From SIG440 sp045578305 (GTDB lineage Bacteria > Bacillota > Clostridia > Monoglobales > Monoglobaceae): 16,559 nt of DNA. The stretch covers positions 1 to 16,559 of the forward strand of contig JAZNKA010000012.1 of NCBI GenBank assembly GCA_045578305.1, given 5' to 3'. The notes under the pieces are model-generated. The model was not told the DNA's origin, did no database searches, and saw only the letters and a program-made list of their open reading frames with translations. Both the position numbers and the translations under genes were made by a program. Shown here piece by piece: positions 7,571-15,939 of this stretch (position 1 is its first letter; every line of letters begins with the position of its first letter).

Positions 7571-7704
7571 CTGTGATAAAATGCATCAAACAAACAAATC
7601 TGCACCGCTCGGCGTACCTTTGTACGCCGTCGGGTACCCTTTCAGGTTTGGTTTGTACGTTTTGCACTATTTTCTCTTCGCTCAAGGAGCTGTGATAAAA
7701 TGCA
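7571..7704 (+). repeat. Hairpin element flanked by 15-bp direct repeats
   Basis: CTGTGATAAAATGCA occurs at 7571-7585 and again at 7690-7704. Between the copies is a long hairpin: 7590-7602 pairs with 7643-7656 (13 pairs, one bulged G, one G-U pair on the plus strand), enclosing the perfect stem GGCGTAC/GTACGCC (7611-7617/7622-7628, CTTT loop). It lies in the htrA 3' untranslated region. It may be a small dispersed repeat, an RNA-stability structure or an insertion with target duplication. The open frames across it are not convincing. Confidence 0.5.
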
Positions 7705-7708
7705 AACT

Positions 7709-7746
7709 AAAAAGCACAAAGCAAAATTTTTGCTTTGTGCTTTTTT
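7709..7746. terminator. Bidirectional terminator between htrA and the ABC-F gene
   Basis: A 13-bp stem pairs 7714-7726 with 7728-7740 (GCACAAAGCAAAA and its complement; the innermost pairs must open to form the loop). It has an A5 run on the left and T6 on the right, so it can terminate both converging transcripts. Confidence 0.93.
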
Positions 7747-9673
7747 ACTCATCTGCAAGGGTTGACCATTCTTCAAAATAATCTTCAAGGTTTTTGCGAA
7801 GAGAGTCTGCCTCGCTGCATTTTTCGTTCATCAGTTTGTAGTCCGAAAAGACTTCTTCGTGTGTCATTTCTTCTTCCAAAACTGCAAGTCGTGTTTCGGC
7901 ATCCTCAATCAGTTTTTCAAGCTCGCGGATTCGGTTCTTTCGCATCGCATCTATCTTGCGTTGCTCTTTTGACCTGAACGAGTTGTCTGCCTTTTTTGGC
8001 GCATTTGCAGCGGCGGCAAGCGCCTCTTTTGCGGCGTTTTCGGCGCAAAGGTGTGCCTCGCGCGCAAGAGCCTCGCAATAACTATCGTAGTTTCCGTTAT
8101 AAACCTTTGCACCGTCTTCGGTTATCTCCACAATCTTGTCGGGAACCTTGTTAAGAAGATATCGGTCGTGCGAGACAAACAAAATACTTCCTCCAAAGTC
8201 TGACATTGCAGTCTCAAGTATTTCCTTTGACGAAAGGTCAAGGTGGTTGGTCGGCTCGTCAAGGATAAGGACATTTGATTTCTCGAGCATAATGATACAA
8301 AAAGCAAGCTTTGCACGCTCGCCACCGCTGATAACCCTGACAGGCTTAAATACATCATCTTTGGTCAAAAGAACATTTCCAAGTACGCGACGGATTTCGG
8401 ATTCGGGGATTTGCGGAAAGCGATCCCAAAGCTCGTCAAGTGCGATTTTGTCCGATGAAAGATTTAAATTTTCCTGCTCGTAGTAGCTGAGCGAAACATT
8501 TTTTCCCCATTCGACGATTCCGTTTTTTAAAGGAATAAGCCCCTGAATTATTTTAAGAAACGAGGACTTGCCGATTCCGTTGGAGCCAATAATCGCAATC
8601 TTTTCGCCTCGTTTAAGCTCAAAGTTTATATTTTTGCAGATGGTGCGAAGCTCGTCTCCAACCGCGATTTCAAGGTCCTTTACGGTCAAAACATCTTTAT
8701 ACGGGTCTTTGGTGTGCTCAAATCGAAGGCGCATAGTCTTGAGGTCTCCGTCAGGGCGCTCCAGAATTTCCATAGCGTCAAGAGCCTTTTGCCTTGACTT
8801 TGCACTTGCCGAGGTGGATGCGCGTGCCATATTTTTGTCGATATATTCTTGCATATGTGCAATTTCTGCCTGCTGGATTTCGTATTCCTTTTGCTGACGC
8901 TCGCGGCGCTCGGCTTTTTGCGGAAGATATTTTGAGTAATTTCCTGGATAAGAATACAAATGTCCGCGCTCGACCTCGTATATATGAGTCACAATTTTGT
9001 CAAGGAAGTAGCGGTCATGCGATACAGCAAGAATTGCCCCACTGTAGGAGGAAAGATAGTCCTCAAGCCACATAAGAGTTTTAAAGTCAAGGTGGTTTGT
9101 AGGCTCGTCAAGGATAAGCAGTTCAGGCTCTTCAAGCAGAAGCTTTGCCATGGCAAGCCTTGTCTTTTCGCCGCCGCTGAGTGTTGAAATTACTGTATCC
9201 ATATCCCTGTCGCCAAAACCCATACCATTCAGGATGGTCTTTATTTTTACATCAACATTGTATCCGTCGCGACTGTCAAAATAAGCCTGACAATTTGCGT
9301 ACTGTGCAGCGATTTTGCGGTACTCGATTGAGTCGTGGTCGGTAATGCGGGACATTTCGACTTCCAGCCTGCGCATATCTTCTTCGGCGTGGAACACATC
9401 ATCAAAAACCTTGCGCATTTCTGCGATTATGCTTGACTCGCGCTCGAGTCCGTTGTTTTGAGCAAGATAACCTAAAGAAAGGCCGGGCTTTTTTGAAAGC
9501 TCGCCTTGTTCAAAAGAAAGTTCGCCCATAATGATTTTAAGGAGCGTGGACTTGCCCGAGCCATTGACCCCGATAAGTCCATAGCGCCCCTTTTCATTTA
9601 TGGTCATTTTTATATCTTTGAGGACAGGCTTGTCACCAAAGCTTTTGCTGATGTTTTCTATGTTGATAAGCAT
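7745..9673 (-). CDS. ABC-F family ATPase (duplicated ATP-binding domains)
   Basis: A 642-residue soluble protein with two ATP-binding domains and no membrane segment. Domain 1: Walker A GVNGSGKST (35-43), signature LSGGEK (165-170), Walker B LLILDEPTNHLD (185-196), switch SHDRYFL. Domain 2: GSNGIGKSS (363-371), ISGGER (448-453), VLILDEPTNHLD (468-479), SHDRYLL. Both catalytic glutamates (E190, E473) are present. The interdomain linker (about 245-320) is charged and helical, as in the ribosome-contacting P-site tip motif, and the C-terminus (about 565-640) is a predicted coiled coil. The family works on the ribosome during translation; some members protect against antibiotics. It looks most like the YdiF/Uup housekeeping type, but subfamily needs a tree. 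GAGGT lies 5 bases before the ATG, and the upstream stop is 7 bases away. Last gene of the OLE operon. Confidence 0.93.
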   Translation of the reverse strand: MLINIENISKSFGDKPVLKDIKMTINEKGRYGLIGVNGSGKSTLLKIIMGELSFEQGELSKKPGLSLGYLAQNNGLERESSIIAEMRKVFDDVFHAEEDMRRLEVEMSRITDHDSIEYRKIAAQYANCQAYFDSRDGYNVDVKIKTILNGMGFGDRDMDTVISTLSGGEKTRLAMAKLLLEEPELLILDEPTNHLDFKTLMWLEDYLSSYSGAILAVSHDRYFLDKIVTHIYEVERGHLYSYPGNYSKYLPQKAERRERQQKEYEIQQAEIAHMQEYIDKNMARASTSASAKSRQKALDAMEILERPDGDLKTMRLRFEHTKDPYKDVLTVKDLEIAVGDELRTICKNINFELKRGEKIAIIGSNGIGKSSFLKIIQGLIPLKNGIVEWGKNVSLSYYEQENLNLSSDKIALDELWDRFPQIPESEIRRVLGNVLLTKDDVFKPVRVISGGERAKLAFCIIMLEKSNVLILDEPTNHLDLSSKEILETAMSDFGGSILFVSHDRYLLNKVPDKIVEITEDGAKVYNGNYDSYCEALAREAHLCAENAAKEALAAAANAPKKADNSFRSKEQRKIDAMRKNRIRELEKLIEDAETRLAVLEEEMTHEEVFSDYKLMNEKCSEADSLRKNLEDYFEEWSTLADE

Positions 9674-9680
9674 AATTACC

Positions 9681-10061
9681 TCACAGCTTTTCTACTCGTA
9701 TTTGAGGGGTTTTGGGTGGAAGAAGCCTAAGAACAGCAACTCCAAGTGCTACAAAAAGTATTGCCAGTAAAAATGCAAGCCATTCGCTGCCCCAGAGCGT
9801 TCCCAGAATTGCACCAAGAAAAAGCAAAACCGTAAGCGAAAGATAGCCGATGGCCGAAAGGCGGAGTACGCCTTTGTCTTCGGCTAAAAGGCGAACGGTA
9901 TCGCCCTTTTGTATATCATCCGAAACTGCAAGCGTGACAGTAAGCTCGCGGTTTTGGCAAAGTCCGCAAGCGGCACAGTTTTCACCGCAGGCAGAGTCAC
10001 GCGTGATGATTATCTCGGCAATATTTCCGCTGATTTTCAAGACTTTTCCGATTTTTTCCAT
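9681..10061 (-). CDS. RseC/SoxR-reducing family membrane protein
   Basis: A 126-residue protein. The N-terminal half has a four-cysteine cluster (C25, C29, C32, C35; CGENCAACGLC) within a small beta-rich region that includes RLLAEDKGVLRLSA. Two membrane helices follow (about 68-89 and 93-113) and the tail is basic. This is the layout of RseC, an RsxABCDGE/Rnf-associated protein implicated in reducing SoxR. In Clostridia such proteins often accompany electron-transfer complexes; none is visible here. The cysteines may bind a metal or an iron-sulfur cluster, which is inference. The start lies 5 bases after the recN stop, and a GGA site is about 12 bases upstream. Family assignment is moderate to good; the true function in this organism is unknown. 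Confidence 0.8.
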   Translation of the reverse strand: MEKIGKVLKISGNIAEIIITRDSACGENCAACGLCQNRELTVTLAVSDDIQKGDTVRLLAEDKGVLRLSAIGYLSLTVLLFLGAILGTLWGSEWLAFLLAILFVALGVAVLRLLPPKTPQIRVEKL

Positions 10062-10066
10062 TATGA

Positions 10067-11761
10067 TTACAGTTCCTTTTTTGTTTTTGCCAAAGCAAGC
10101 ATTTCTTCGGCACTTTTTCTTGTGGTTTCGGTGACTTCCACACCACCGATAATGCGCGAAAGCTCATCTATTCGTGCGTCAGTGTCAAGAAGTTTGACCG
10201 AGGTTCTGGCGTGTTCGCCGTCAATATCTTTTTCGATAAGATAGTGGTTGTCTGCCATACCTGCGATTTGTGCAAGATGAGTAATCGAAAAGACTTGCTT
10301 ATTCTTTGCAAGACGGCTGATTTTTTCGGCGATTTTTTGTGCCGCTCTGCCGCTTACACCTGTGTCTATTTCGTCAAAAATCATTGTGTCAGCATCGTCG
10401 GATGCCGAAAGTACTGATTTTACAGCAAGCATAATACGCGAAAGCTCGCCGCCTGAGGCGATTTTTGCCATTGGTTTTAGTGCCTCGCCCGGATTAGTGG
10501 AAATCAAGAATTCGGCGATATCCTTACCGGTTTCGCCATAATGCACTTCTTCGTTTGATAAATTTTCCGAAACGGAGATACTGAATCTTACCTTTGGCAT
10601 ATCCAAAGCTGAAAGCTCGGCACAAATTTTTTGTTCCAAATCCAAAGCTGCGGTCTGGCGCATTTTTGAAAGTGCTTCTGCGACCGCCGCAACCTTTGCA
10701 GACTGTGCGGAGAGTTCTTTTTTAAGTTTTTCAAGCTGTTCGTCGCTTTTTTCAATTTTTTCGGCTTCTAAAGCCGCATTTTTGCCAAACTCGATTATTT
10801 CTTCGATGGTGTTTCCATATTTTCTTTTCAGGTTATTTATAAGGTCAAGCCGTTCTTCAATCAAGTCAAGCTCGGCTGCACTAAAGTCCGATTTTGAAAG
10901 GCACGAATTGATTTCGCCCGAAATGTCCTCAACCTCGGCAACCACGCCCGACAGACGACTGTAGGCATCAGAAAGACCGTTGTCAAAACGGCAGATATCC
11001 GAAAGCGCGCGCTCGGCTGTCTTCAAAAGGTCAAATGCGGCGCCCGTATCGCTGCCATAAAGTGATTCATATGCGGTACTTGCACCCGAGATAATACTCT
11101 CCATATTGCTAAGTCGTTCGCGTTTTTCGAGCAGTTGTTCGTCTTCTTTTGACTGAAGATTGGACATTTTGATTTCTTCTGCCTGAAATTTAAGCATATC
11201 AAAACAACGAGCCTTTTCGTCTTCGTCAAGGCTGAGGGTATCTATTTCCGAAAGGATTTGTTTCATTTTGCTGTATTCGGCGGCATATTTTTTGACTTCT
11301 TCGCTAAGACATGCATATTCGTCAAGAAGGCGAAGATGATTTTTTTGCGAAAGAAGTGACTGATTGTCGTTTTGTCCGTGAATATCAATAAGCAAAGCCG
11401 ATACTTCACGCACGGTGGCAGAGGGGACAATTCCGCCGTTTAAACGAAACACACTTTTTCCGTCAGCACTGAGCTTTCGGCTGATGGTGACAAGACCATC
11501 TTCAAGGTCAATCCCCAGGTCAGAAAAAAGCTCGGCTATGTGGGGATTGTCGGTCTCAAAGCACAAATCGACAACGGCAAAATCACAGCCAAATCGAATG
11601 ATATCGCGGCTGCACCTTCCGCCCAAAGCCATATTTATAGAGTCAATAAGGATGGACTTGCCGGCACCGGTTTCGCCGGTCAGGACATTAAATCCGTGCT
11701 GAAATTCTATGCGGATTTCGTCAATAACGGCAACATTTTTTATATGTAATTCTTTTAGCAT
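10067..11761 (-). CDS. recN: DNA repair protein RecN
   Basis: A 564-residue SMC-like ATPase. Walker A is GETGAGKS (29-36), then comes a long coiled-coil centre (about 155-370, rich in E/K/L), and the C-terminal half of the head holds signature ASGGELSR (435-442), Walker B MIFDEIDTGVSG (460-471) and the H-loop in SITHLAQIA (H495). Length and order match full RecN. RecN acts early at double-strand breaks, holding DNA for RecA-directed repair. No separate LexA-type promoter is obvious ahead of it, so expression probably depends on the operon. It follows nadK by 19 bases; the argR gene usually found between them in Clostridia is missing. Confidence 0.96.
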   Translation of the reverse strand: MLKELHIKNVAVIDEIRIEFQHGFNVLTGETGAGKSILIDSINMALGGRCSRDIIRFGCDFAVVDLCFETDNPHIAELFSDLGIDLEDGLVTISRKLSADGKSVFRLNGGIVPSATVREVSALLIDIHGQNDNQSLLSQKNHLRLLDEYACLSEEVKKYAAEYSKMKQILSEIDTLSLDEDEKARCFDMLKFQAEEIKMSNLQSKEDEQLLEKRERLSNMESIISGASTAYESLYGSDTGAAFDLLKTAERALSDICRFDNGLSDAYSRLSGVVAEVEDISGEINSCLSKSDFSAAELDLIEERLDLINNLKRKYGNTIEEIIEFGKNAALEAEKIEKSDEQLEKLKKELSAQSAKVAAVAEALSKMRQTAALDLEQKICAELSALDMPKVRFSISVSENLSNEEVHYGETGKDIAEFLISTNPGEALKPMAKIASGGELSRIMLAVKSVLSASDDADTMIFDEIDTGVSGRAAQKIAEKISRLAKNKQVFSITHLAQIAGMADNHYLIEKDIDGEHARTSVKLLDTDARIDELSRIIGGVEVTETTRKSAEEMLALAKTKKEL

Positions 11762-11780
11762 AGTGATTGCATCACCTTTC

Positions 11781-12629
11781 TCAATCAGAAAGTTTTTTGC
11801 GTATTACATCAAAATAACTGTGGTCGTTGAAGTGCACTAAAAGCGCGCGTTTGTCGCTCTTTGTGATTTCTATGCAGTCGCCCGCCTCTACTTCGCCAAA
11901 GGCGTTCCCGTCGGCTTTAAGCTCTACCTCGCTGCGATAGGTTGCATCAAACTTCAAAATTATGCGTGACTCGGATGGTGCTATAATACATCTTGATTTT
12001 AAAGAGTGTGGACAGACCGGGGTAAGAATCATACAGTCAAGTGCCTGATGAACAATGGGCCCTCCACACGACAGCGAATATGCGGTCGAGCCGGTCGAGG
12101 TCGAGACGATAATTCCGTCAGCAAGATAGCGGTGTGCAACCGTGCCGTCCACCTCTGCCTCGAGCGAGATAATTTTTGCATCCTTGCCGCGCAGGATAAT
12201 ATCATTGAGGGCAATGACGGGGTCCGACGGTTTATCTTTCTTTATAATACGCGCCTCAAGAAGCATAACAGGGATGACCGAAAAATCACCATTTGAAATT
12301 TTGTCAAACACATCGGTGTCGTCGCGCTCTGCCTGGGCAAGAAATCCAAGATGACCAAGGTTTATGCCCACAACGGGGGTCTGGTGTTCGGCGGCATCAC
12401 CAATTATTTTGAGGATTGTTCCGTCGCCGCCAAGTGCAACAATAAGGTCAGACAAAGCGAGCATATCGTGGTGAGAAACAAATTCTGCACCCAAATCTTT
12501 AAGCTCGTCTTCAAAAGCCTTGTCAAAAAAAACCGATTTCCCGCGCGAAATCAAAGCCTTTGCCGCAGACTTAGCTGATTCAAGCTGCGGGTCACGCTCG
12601 CGGTTTACATAAATTCCGATTTTAGTCAT
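11781..12629 (-). CDS. nadK: NAD kinase (ATP/polyphosphate-dependent)
   Basis: A 282-residue enzyme that phosphorylates NAD at the 2'-hydroxyl of the adenosine ribose to make NADP. Visible are the GGDGT motif (67-71, catalytic D69), VGINLGHLGFL (87-97), the ALNDIIL segment, and the long signature DGIIVSTSTGSTAYSLSCGG that binds NAD. Length is normal for the bacterial family. An AAGGTG site lies 11 bases before the ATG. The gene sits 29 bases after tlyA, the usual order in Firmicutes. NADP supply links functionally to the upstream dxs pathway, whose reductoisomerase step uses NADPH, but clustering is probably historical. Confidence 0.96.
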   Translation of the reverse strand: MTKIGIYVNRERDPQLESAKSAAKALISRGKSVFFDKAFEDELKDLGAEFVSHHDMLALSDLIVALGGDGTILKIIGDAAEHQTPVVGINLGHLGFLAQAERDDTDVFDKISNGDFSVIPVMLLEARIIKKDKPSDPVIALNDIILRGKDAKIISLEAEVDGTVAHRYLADGIIVSTSTGSTAYSLSCGGPIVHQALDCMILTPVCPHSLKSRCIIAPSESRIILKFDATYRSEVELKADGNAFGEVEAGDCIEITKSDKRALLVHFNDHSYFDVIRKKLSD

Positions 12630-12658
12630 AAATAATCACACCTTTTTGCTTGGTTGAT

Positions 12659-13450
12659 TTATATTGTATGGGAAAGCTCAACAAGTGATGGTATGTCAAA
12701 GCACTCACTTTCCTCATCAGATTTTTTGATATACATAAGATACTCGATGTTTCCTTCGGGACCGCGTACAGGTGAAAAGTCAAGCCCCTGAATTGAAAAT
12801 CCCATTTCCTTTGTGAATTCAAGGACATTTTCTATAACCTCGATATGTGTGGACTTTTCGCGCACAACACCTTTTTTGCCCACCTTTTCACGCCCTGCCT
12901 CGAACTGTGGTTTGATAAGGCAAACGCCGCTGCCGCCGCTTTTTAAAAGTGAGTATGCGACAGGAAGGACAAGTTTTAATGATATAAACGATACATCCAC
13001 CGAAAAAAAGTCGAGTGCATCATCGATATCTTTATCGGTCAAATAACGGATGTTTGTGCGTTCCATATTGACAACGCGCGGGTCATTGCGAAGCGACCAC
13101 GCAAGCTGACCATAGCCCACATCCACCGAATATACTTTTGTTGCGCCGTTTTGAAGCATACAGTCGGTAAACCCTCCGGTTGATGCCCCTATGTCCATGC
13201 AGACGGAATCTGAAAGATTGACGGGGAACACAGACATTGCTTTTTCAAGCTTCAGCCCGCCACGGCTTACATATTTGGGCCCTTTTGTGCGGACCTCTAT
13301 ATTTTCGGTACCTGTTACGGTTTCGCCTGATTTCAGAGCCTTTTGATTGTCAATAAAGACATCGCCTGCCATAATCATCGCCTGCGCTGCGCTGCGTGAC
13401 GGGGCGAGACCATTTTCGGCAAGGTAAATGTCAAGTCTGATTTTAGCCAA
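12659..13450 (-). CDS. tlyA: TlyA-family rRNA 2'-O-methyltransferase
   Basis: A 263-residue protein with an N-terminal S4 RNA-binding domain (about 3-60; RLDIYLAENGLAPSRS, then VFIDNQ), followed by the KYVSRGGLKLEKAM motif and a FtsJ-type methyltransferase domain with SAM motif DIGASTGGFTDCML and the DVSFISLKLVLP segment. Mycobacterial TlyA methylates C1409 of 16S and C1920 of 23S rRNA; Clostridia versions may do only part of this. I place the start at TTG 13450 because AGGTG lies 6 bases before it and the family starts there. The in-frame GTG three codons earlier falls within that ribosome site. The start overlaps the dxs stop by 8 bases. The product is also annotated as hemolysin A, but that name is historical. 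Confidence 0.92.
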   Translation of the reverse strand: MAKIRLDIYLAENGLAPSRSAAQAMIMAGDVFIDNQKALKSGETVTGTENIEVRTKGPKYVSRGGLKLEKAMSVFPVNLSDSVCMDIGASTGGFTDCMLQNGATKVYSVDVGYGQLAWSLRNDPRVVNMERTNIRYLTDKDIDDALDFFSVDVSFISLKLVLPVAYSLLKSGGSGVCLIKPQFEAGREKVGKKGVVREKSTHIEVIENVLEFTKEMGFSIQGLDFSPVRGPEGNIEYLMYIKKSDEESECFDIPSLVELSHTI

Positions 13451-15302
13451 GTTTATCACCTATTGCTTTTTTAATTTTTTCCGCGATTGACACACTGTCA
13501 AGACCTGCGTCGCTCTTTTGTTGAGCGATGCTGCCCATTTCAAGGGGCCTATCCGGATAGGCAAATTTAAGAATCTTGCCGTCGTATATATCGCTCACAA
13601 TTGAACCAAGCCCGCCAATTTCGCAGTTGTCCTCTATCGTTGCAACAACTTTACAATTTGCCGAAAGTTTGGTAAACAGATTTTTGTCAAACGGCTTTAG
13701 GAATCGGGCGTTCATCACAGAAGCAGAAATGCCGTCCTGTTCAAGAATTTCGGCAGCCTTAAGCGCTTCTTTTGTCATTGTGCCCAAAGAAACTATCAAG
13801 ACATCGCTGCCTTGGCGGAGGACAGCCCCTTTGCCAAGCTCAAGGGGGGTGTTGTCGTCAATGCAAAATTCCGCATTATCCTTGGGATATCTTATTGCAA
13901 CAGGACCTTTGCAGTCAAAAAGTGCAAAAGACAGCATTTTGCGAAGCTCTTCTCCGGATAAAGGTGCCATAATGGTCATATTAGGTATATGCGAAAGATA
14001 TGAAAGATCGTATATTCCCTGATGCGTTTCGCCGTCGTTGCCGACCGCACCTGCGCGGTCAATTGCAAACACTGCGTGCAGGTTTTGAAGAGCTATATCG
14101 TGAAGAAGCTGATCGTATGCTCTTTGCAAAAAGGTCGAATATACTGCAAAAATGGGTTTTAAACCTGACTTTGAAAGACCTGCCGCAAAAGTTACAGCGT
14201 GTTGTTCGGCAATGCCGACATCAAAAAATCTGTCGGGGAAAATTTTTGCAAATTTTTCAAGACAGGTGCCCTGTGGCATAGCGGCAGTTATTGCAACAAC
14301 CGAGCTGTCTTTTTTTGCCAAATCCACAATTTCGTCACCAAAAACATCCGAAAATGATGCTTTTTGAGAAGCCCGGACAAGCCCTGTCTCGGGGTCAAAA
14401 GCCGAAATTCCGTGAAAAGAGGAGGGGTCTGTTTCGGAAGGTATATACCCTTTGCCTTTTTGGGTTATCGCATGAACAATAACCGGCTTTTTGAGGGATT
14501 TTGCATATTCCAGAGAGGTTATCAGGTCCTTAAGGTCGTGACCGTCAATTGGACCCAGATATGCAAGACCCATGTTTTCAAACAGTTTTTTCGGAAGGAG
14601 AATTTTTTTAAGGATTCGCTTTAAGCTATGCATAAGGCGGATAAAGGGCTTTCCGAAAACGGGCAGGTCATTGAGTATATTTTTGACTCTGACCTTAAGA
14701 GAGATGTATCGCGCGTCACCCCGAAGCTTTTCGAGATAGTCCGAAATCCCGCCGACATTTTGCGAAATGGACATTCCGTTATCGTTAAGGACAACAATAA
14801 GCGGAGTTTTGCCGCTTCCGGCGTGGTTAAGGGCTTCGTATGCCATGCCTCCGGTAAGAGCACCGTCACCGATAACTGCAACGGCTGATGCGGAAATCTT
14901 TTCAATCTCAAAAGCTTTTGCAAAGCCAAGCGCTGCCGAAACAGAGGTCGAGCTGTGACCTGTGTTGAAGGCGTCGGTTTCAGACTCTTCGGTTTTGGGA
15001 AAGCCGCTGATGCCGTCCTTTTGGCGAAGTGTATCAAACTGTGTTCGCCTGCCGGTGATGATTTTGTGGGTGTAGGACTGATGCCCGACATCCCACACGA
15101 TTTTGTCATTTGAAAAGTCAAAAACCTTGTGTAAGGCAAGCGTAAGCTCGACCGTGCCAAGGTTTGAAGACAAATGACCACCACACTTGGAAACATTGCT
15201 GATAAGAAATTCGCGAATTTCGGCAGACAATAATTCAAGCTGGGAAATATTCAGTTTTTTTACATCATTTGACGAATTGATATCGTCCAATAGTTTTTTC
15301 AT
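13443..15302 (-). CDS. dxs: 1-deoxy-D-xylulose-5-phosphate synthase
   Basis: A 619-residue thiamine diphosphate enzyme that joins pyruvate and glyceraldehyde 3-phosphate, the first step of the MEP route to isoprenoid precursors. Visible are CGGHLSSNLG (H43), WDVGHQSYTHK, the ThDP/Mg motif from GDG (145-147) to NDN (173-175), GPIDGHD, the pyrimidine-domain GIAEQHAVTFAAGL with the catalytic glutamate, and DRAGAVGNDGETHQG. The C-terminal transketolase domain is complete. The ATG at 15302 was chosen over an in-frame TTG 9 codons upstream, because GGTG precedes it at 5 bases and the TTG has no ribosome site. It starts 14 bases after oapA. dxs adjacent to the OLE/OapA locus is a recurrent arrangement. 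Confidence 0.97.
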   Translation of the reverse strand: MKKLLDDINSSNDVKKLNISQLELLSAEIREFLISNVSKCGGHLSSNLGTVELTLALHKVFDFSNDKIVWDVGHQSYTHKIITGRRTQFDTLRQKDGISGFPKTEESETDAFNTGHSSTSVSAALGFAKAFEIEKISASAVAVIGDGALTGGMAYEALNHAGSGKTPLIVVLNDNGMSISQNVGGISDYLEKLRGDARYISLKVRVKNILNDLPVFGKPFIRLMHSLKRILKKILLPKKLFENMGLAYLGPIDGHDLKDLITSLEYAKSLKKPVIVHAITQKGKGYIPSETDPSSFHGISAFDPETGLVRASQKASFSDVFGDEIVDLAKKDSSVVAITAAMPQGTCLEKFAKIFPDRFFDVGIAEQHAVTFAAGLSKSGLKPIFAVYSTFLQRAYDQLLHDIALQNLHAVFAIDRAGAVGNDGETHQGIYDLSYLSHIPNMTIMAPLSGEELRKMLSFALFDCKGPVAIRYPKDNAEFCIDDNTPLELGKGAVLRQGSDVLIVSLGTMTKEALKAAEILEQDGISASVMNARFLKPFDKNLFTKLSANCKVVATIEDNCEIGGLGSIVSDIYDGKILKFAYPDRPLEMGSIAQQKSDAGLDSVSIAEKIKKAIGDKLG

Positions 15303-15316
15303 AAATACACCGTAAT

Positions 15317-15901
15317 TTACTTTCTCCAAAAGGTCAAAAACGATAACGCCTTTGCCGACATATAAACAATCATATTGCTGTATCGGATTGCAATGCTTTT
15401 TCCAAGAGCCTTGCCCCCGACAGTAATGGACGCAACGATTGCAGTGATTATAAGACTCAGGAAAAATCCGTTAATGCCTGATGTGATTTTAAGAATATAT
15501 GCAACAACTGCCGCTGAGGCAGAACCGCTGACAATGCCACAGATATCGCCGACAACATCGTTACAGAAGTTTGAGACCTTTTCTTTTTCTTTGACAAGTT
15601 GGATTGCGCGGTCAGCGTGTCGGACTTTTTTTGCCGACATCGAATGAAAAGGGGCTTCGGAAGCGGTGGTAACCGCCACGCCGATAATGTCAAAAACAAT
15701 ACCGATAAGTATGATCACACCAAGAATCAAAACCGCAATCCAGATGTCGACCATCTCCATAACACCGCTCGAAAGCACATTAAAAAGTGCCGACATTGTA
15801 AAGGTTATGATAATTGTTTTTAAAATCCAGGATTTGTCTGAGCTTTTGTTGGTTGAAGGTTTAAACTTGATTTTTTGTTTTCGGGGAACATCTTCTTTCA
15901 A
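15317..15901 (-). CDS. oapA: OLE-associated membrane protein OapA
   Basis: About 194 residues with a lysine-rich N-terminus (1-24) and four predicted membrane helices (about 27-46, 52-76, 119-138, 143-165). A charged loop (about 88-113) precedes the polar motif NFCNDVVGDICG, whose D115 and D119 form the DxxxD motif reported for OapA. OapA binds OLE RNA as a dimer and brings it to the membrane; loss of either in Halalkalibacterium halodurans causes sensitivity to cold, short-chain alcohols and raised magnesium. Identification rests on size, topology, DxxxD and its place between a long structured noncoding region and dxs. The start is uncertain: the frame opens at TTG 15901, but GGAG lies 13 bases upstream, rather far, and the closer ATT codon in frame would be a rare start. 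No early in-frame ATG exists. Confidence 0.85.
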   Translation of the reverse strand: MKEDVPRKQKIKFKPSTNKSSDKSWILKTIIITFTMSALFNVLSSGVMEMVDIWIAVLILGVIILIGIVFDIIGVAVTTASEAPFHSMSAKKVRHADRAIQLVKEKEKVSNFCNDVVGDICGIVSGSASAAVVAYILKITSGINGFFLSLIITAIVASITVGGKALGKSIAIRYSNMIVYMSAKALSFLTFWRK

Positions 15902-15939
15902 TTTAAGAATTCAACTCCAGATAAAAAATTTAATAATGA

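Noticed and set aside
7700..7765. A 21-codon frame with a ribosome-site-like AAGGAG upstream and a hydrophobic end
   Set aside because: Almost all of it is encoded by the terminator hairpin; the hydrophobic residues come from the T-run.
7566..7781. A 71-codon plus-strand frame after htrA
   Set aside because: It runs through the hairpin element and the terminator and into the end of the converging ABC-F gene, with no recognisable domain.
14621..15238. A 205-codon frame overlapping dxs on the same strand
   Set aside because: It is an out-of-frame shadow of dxs, whose frame has complete thiamine-enzyme motifs throughout.
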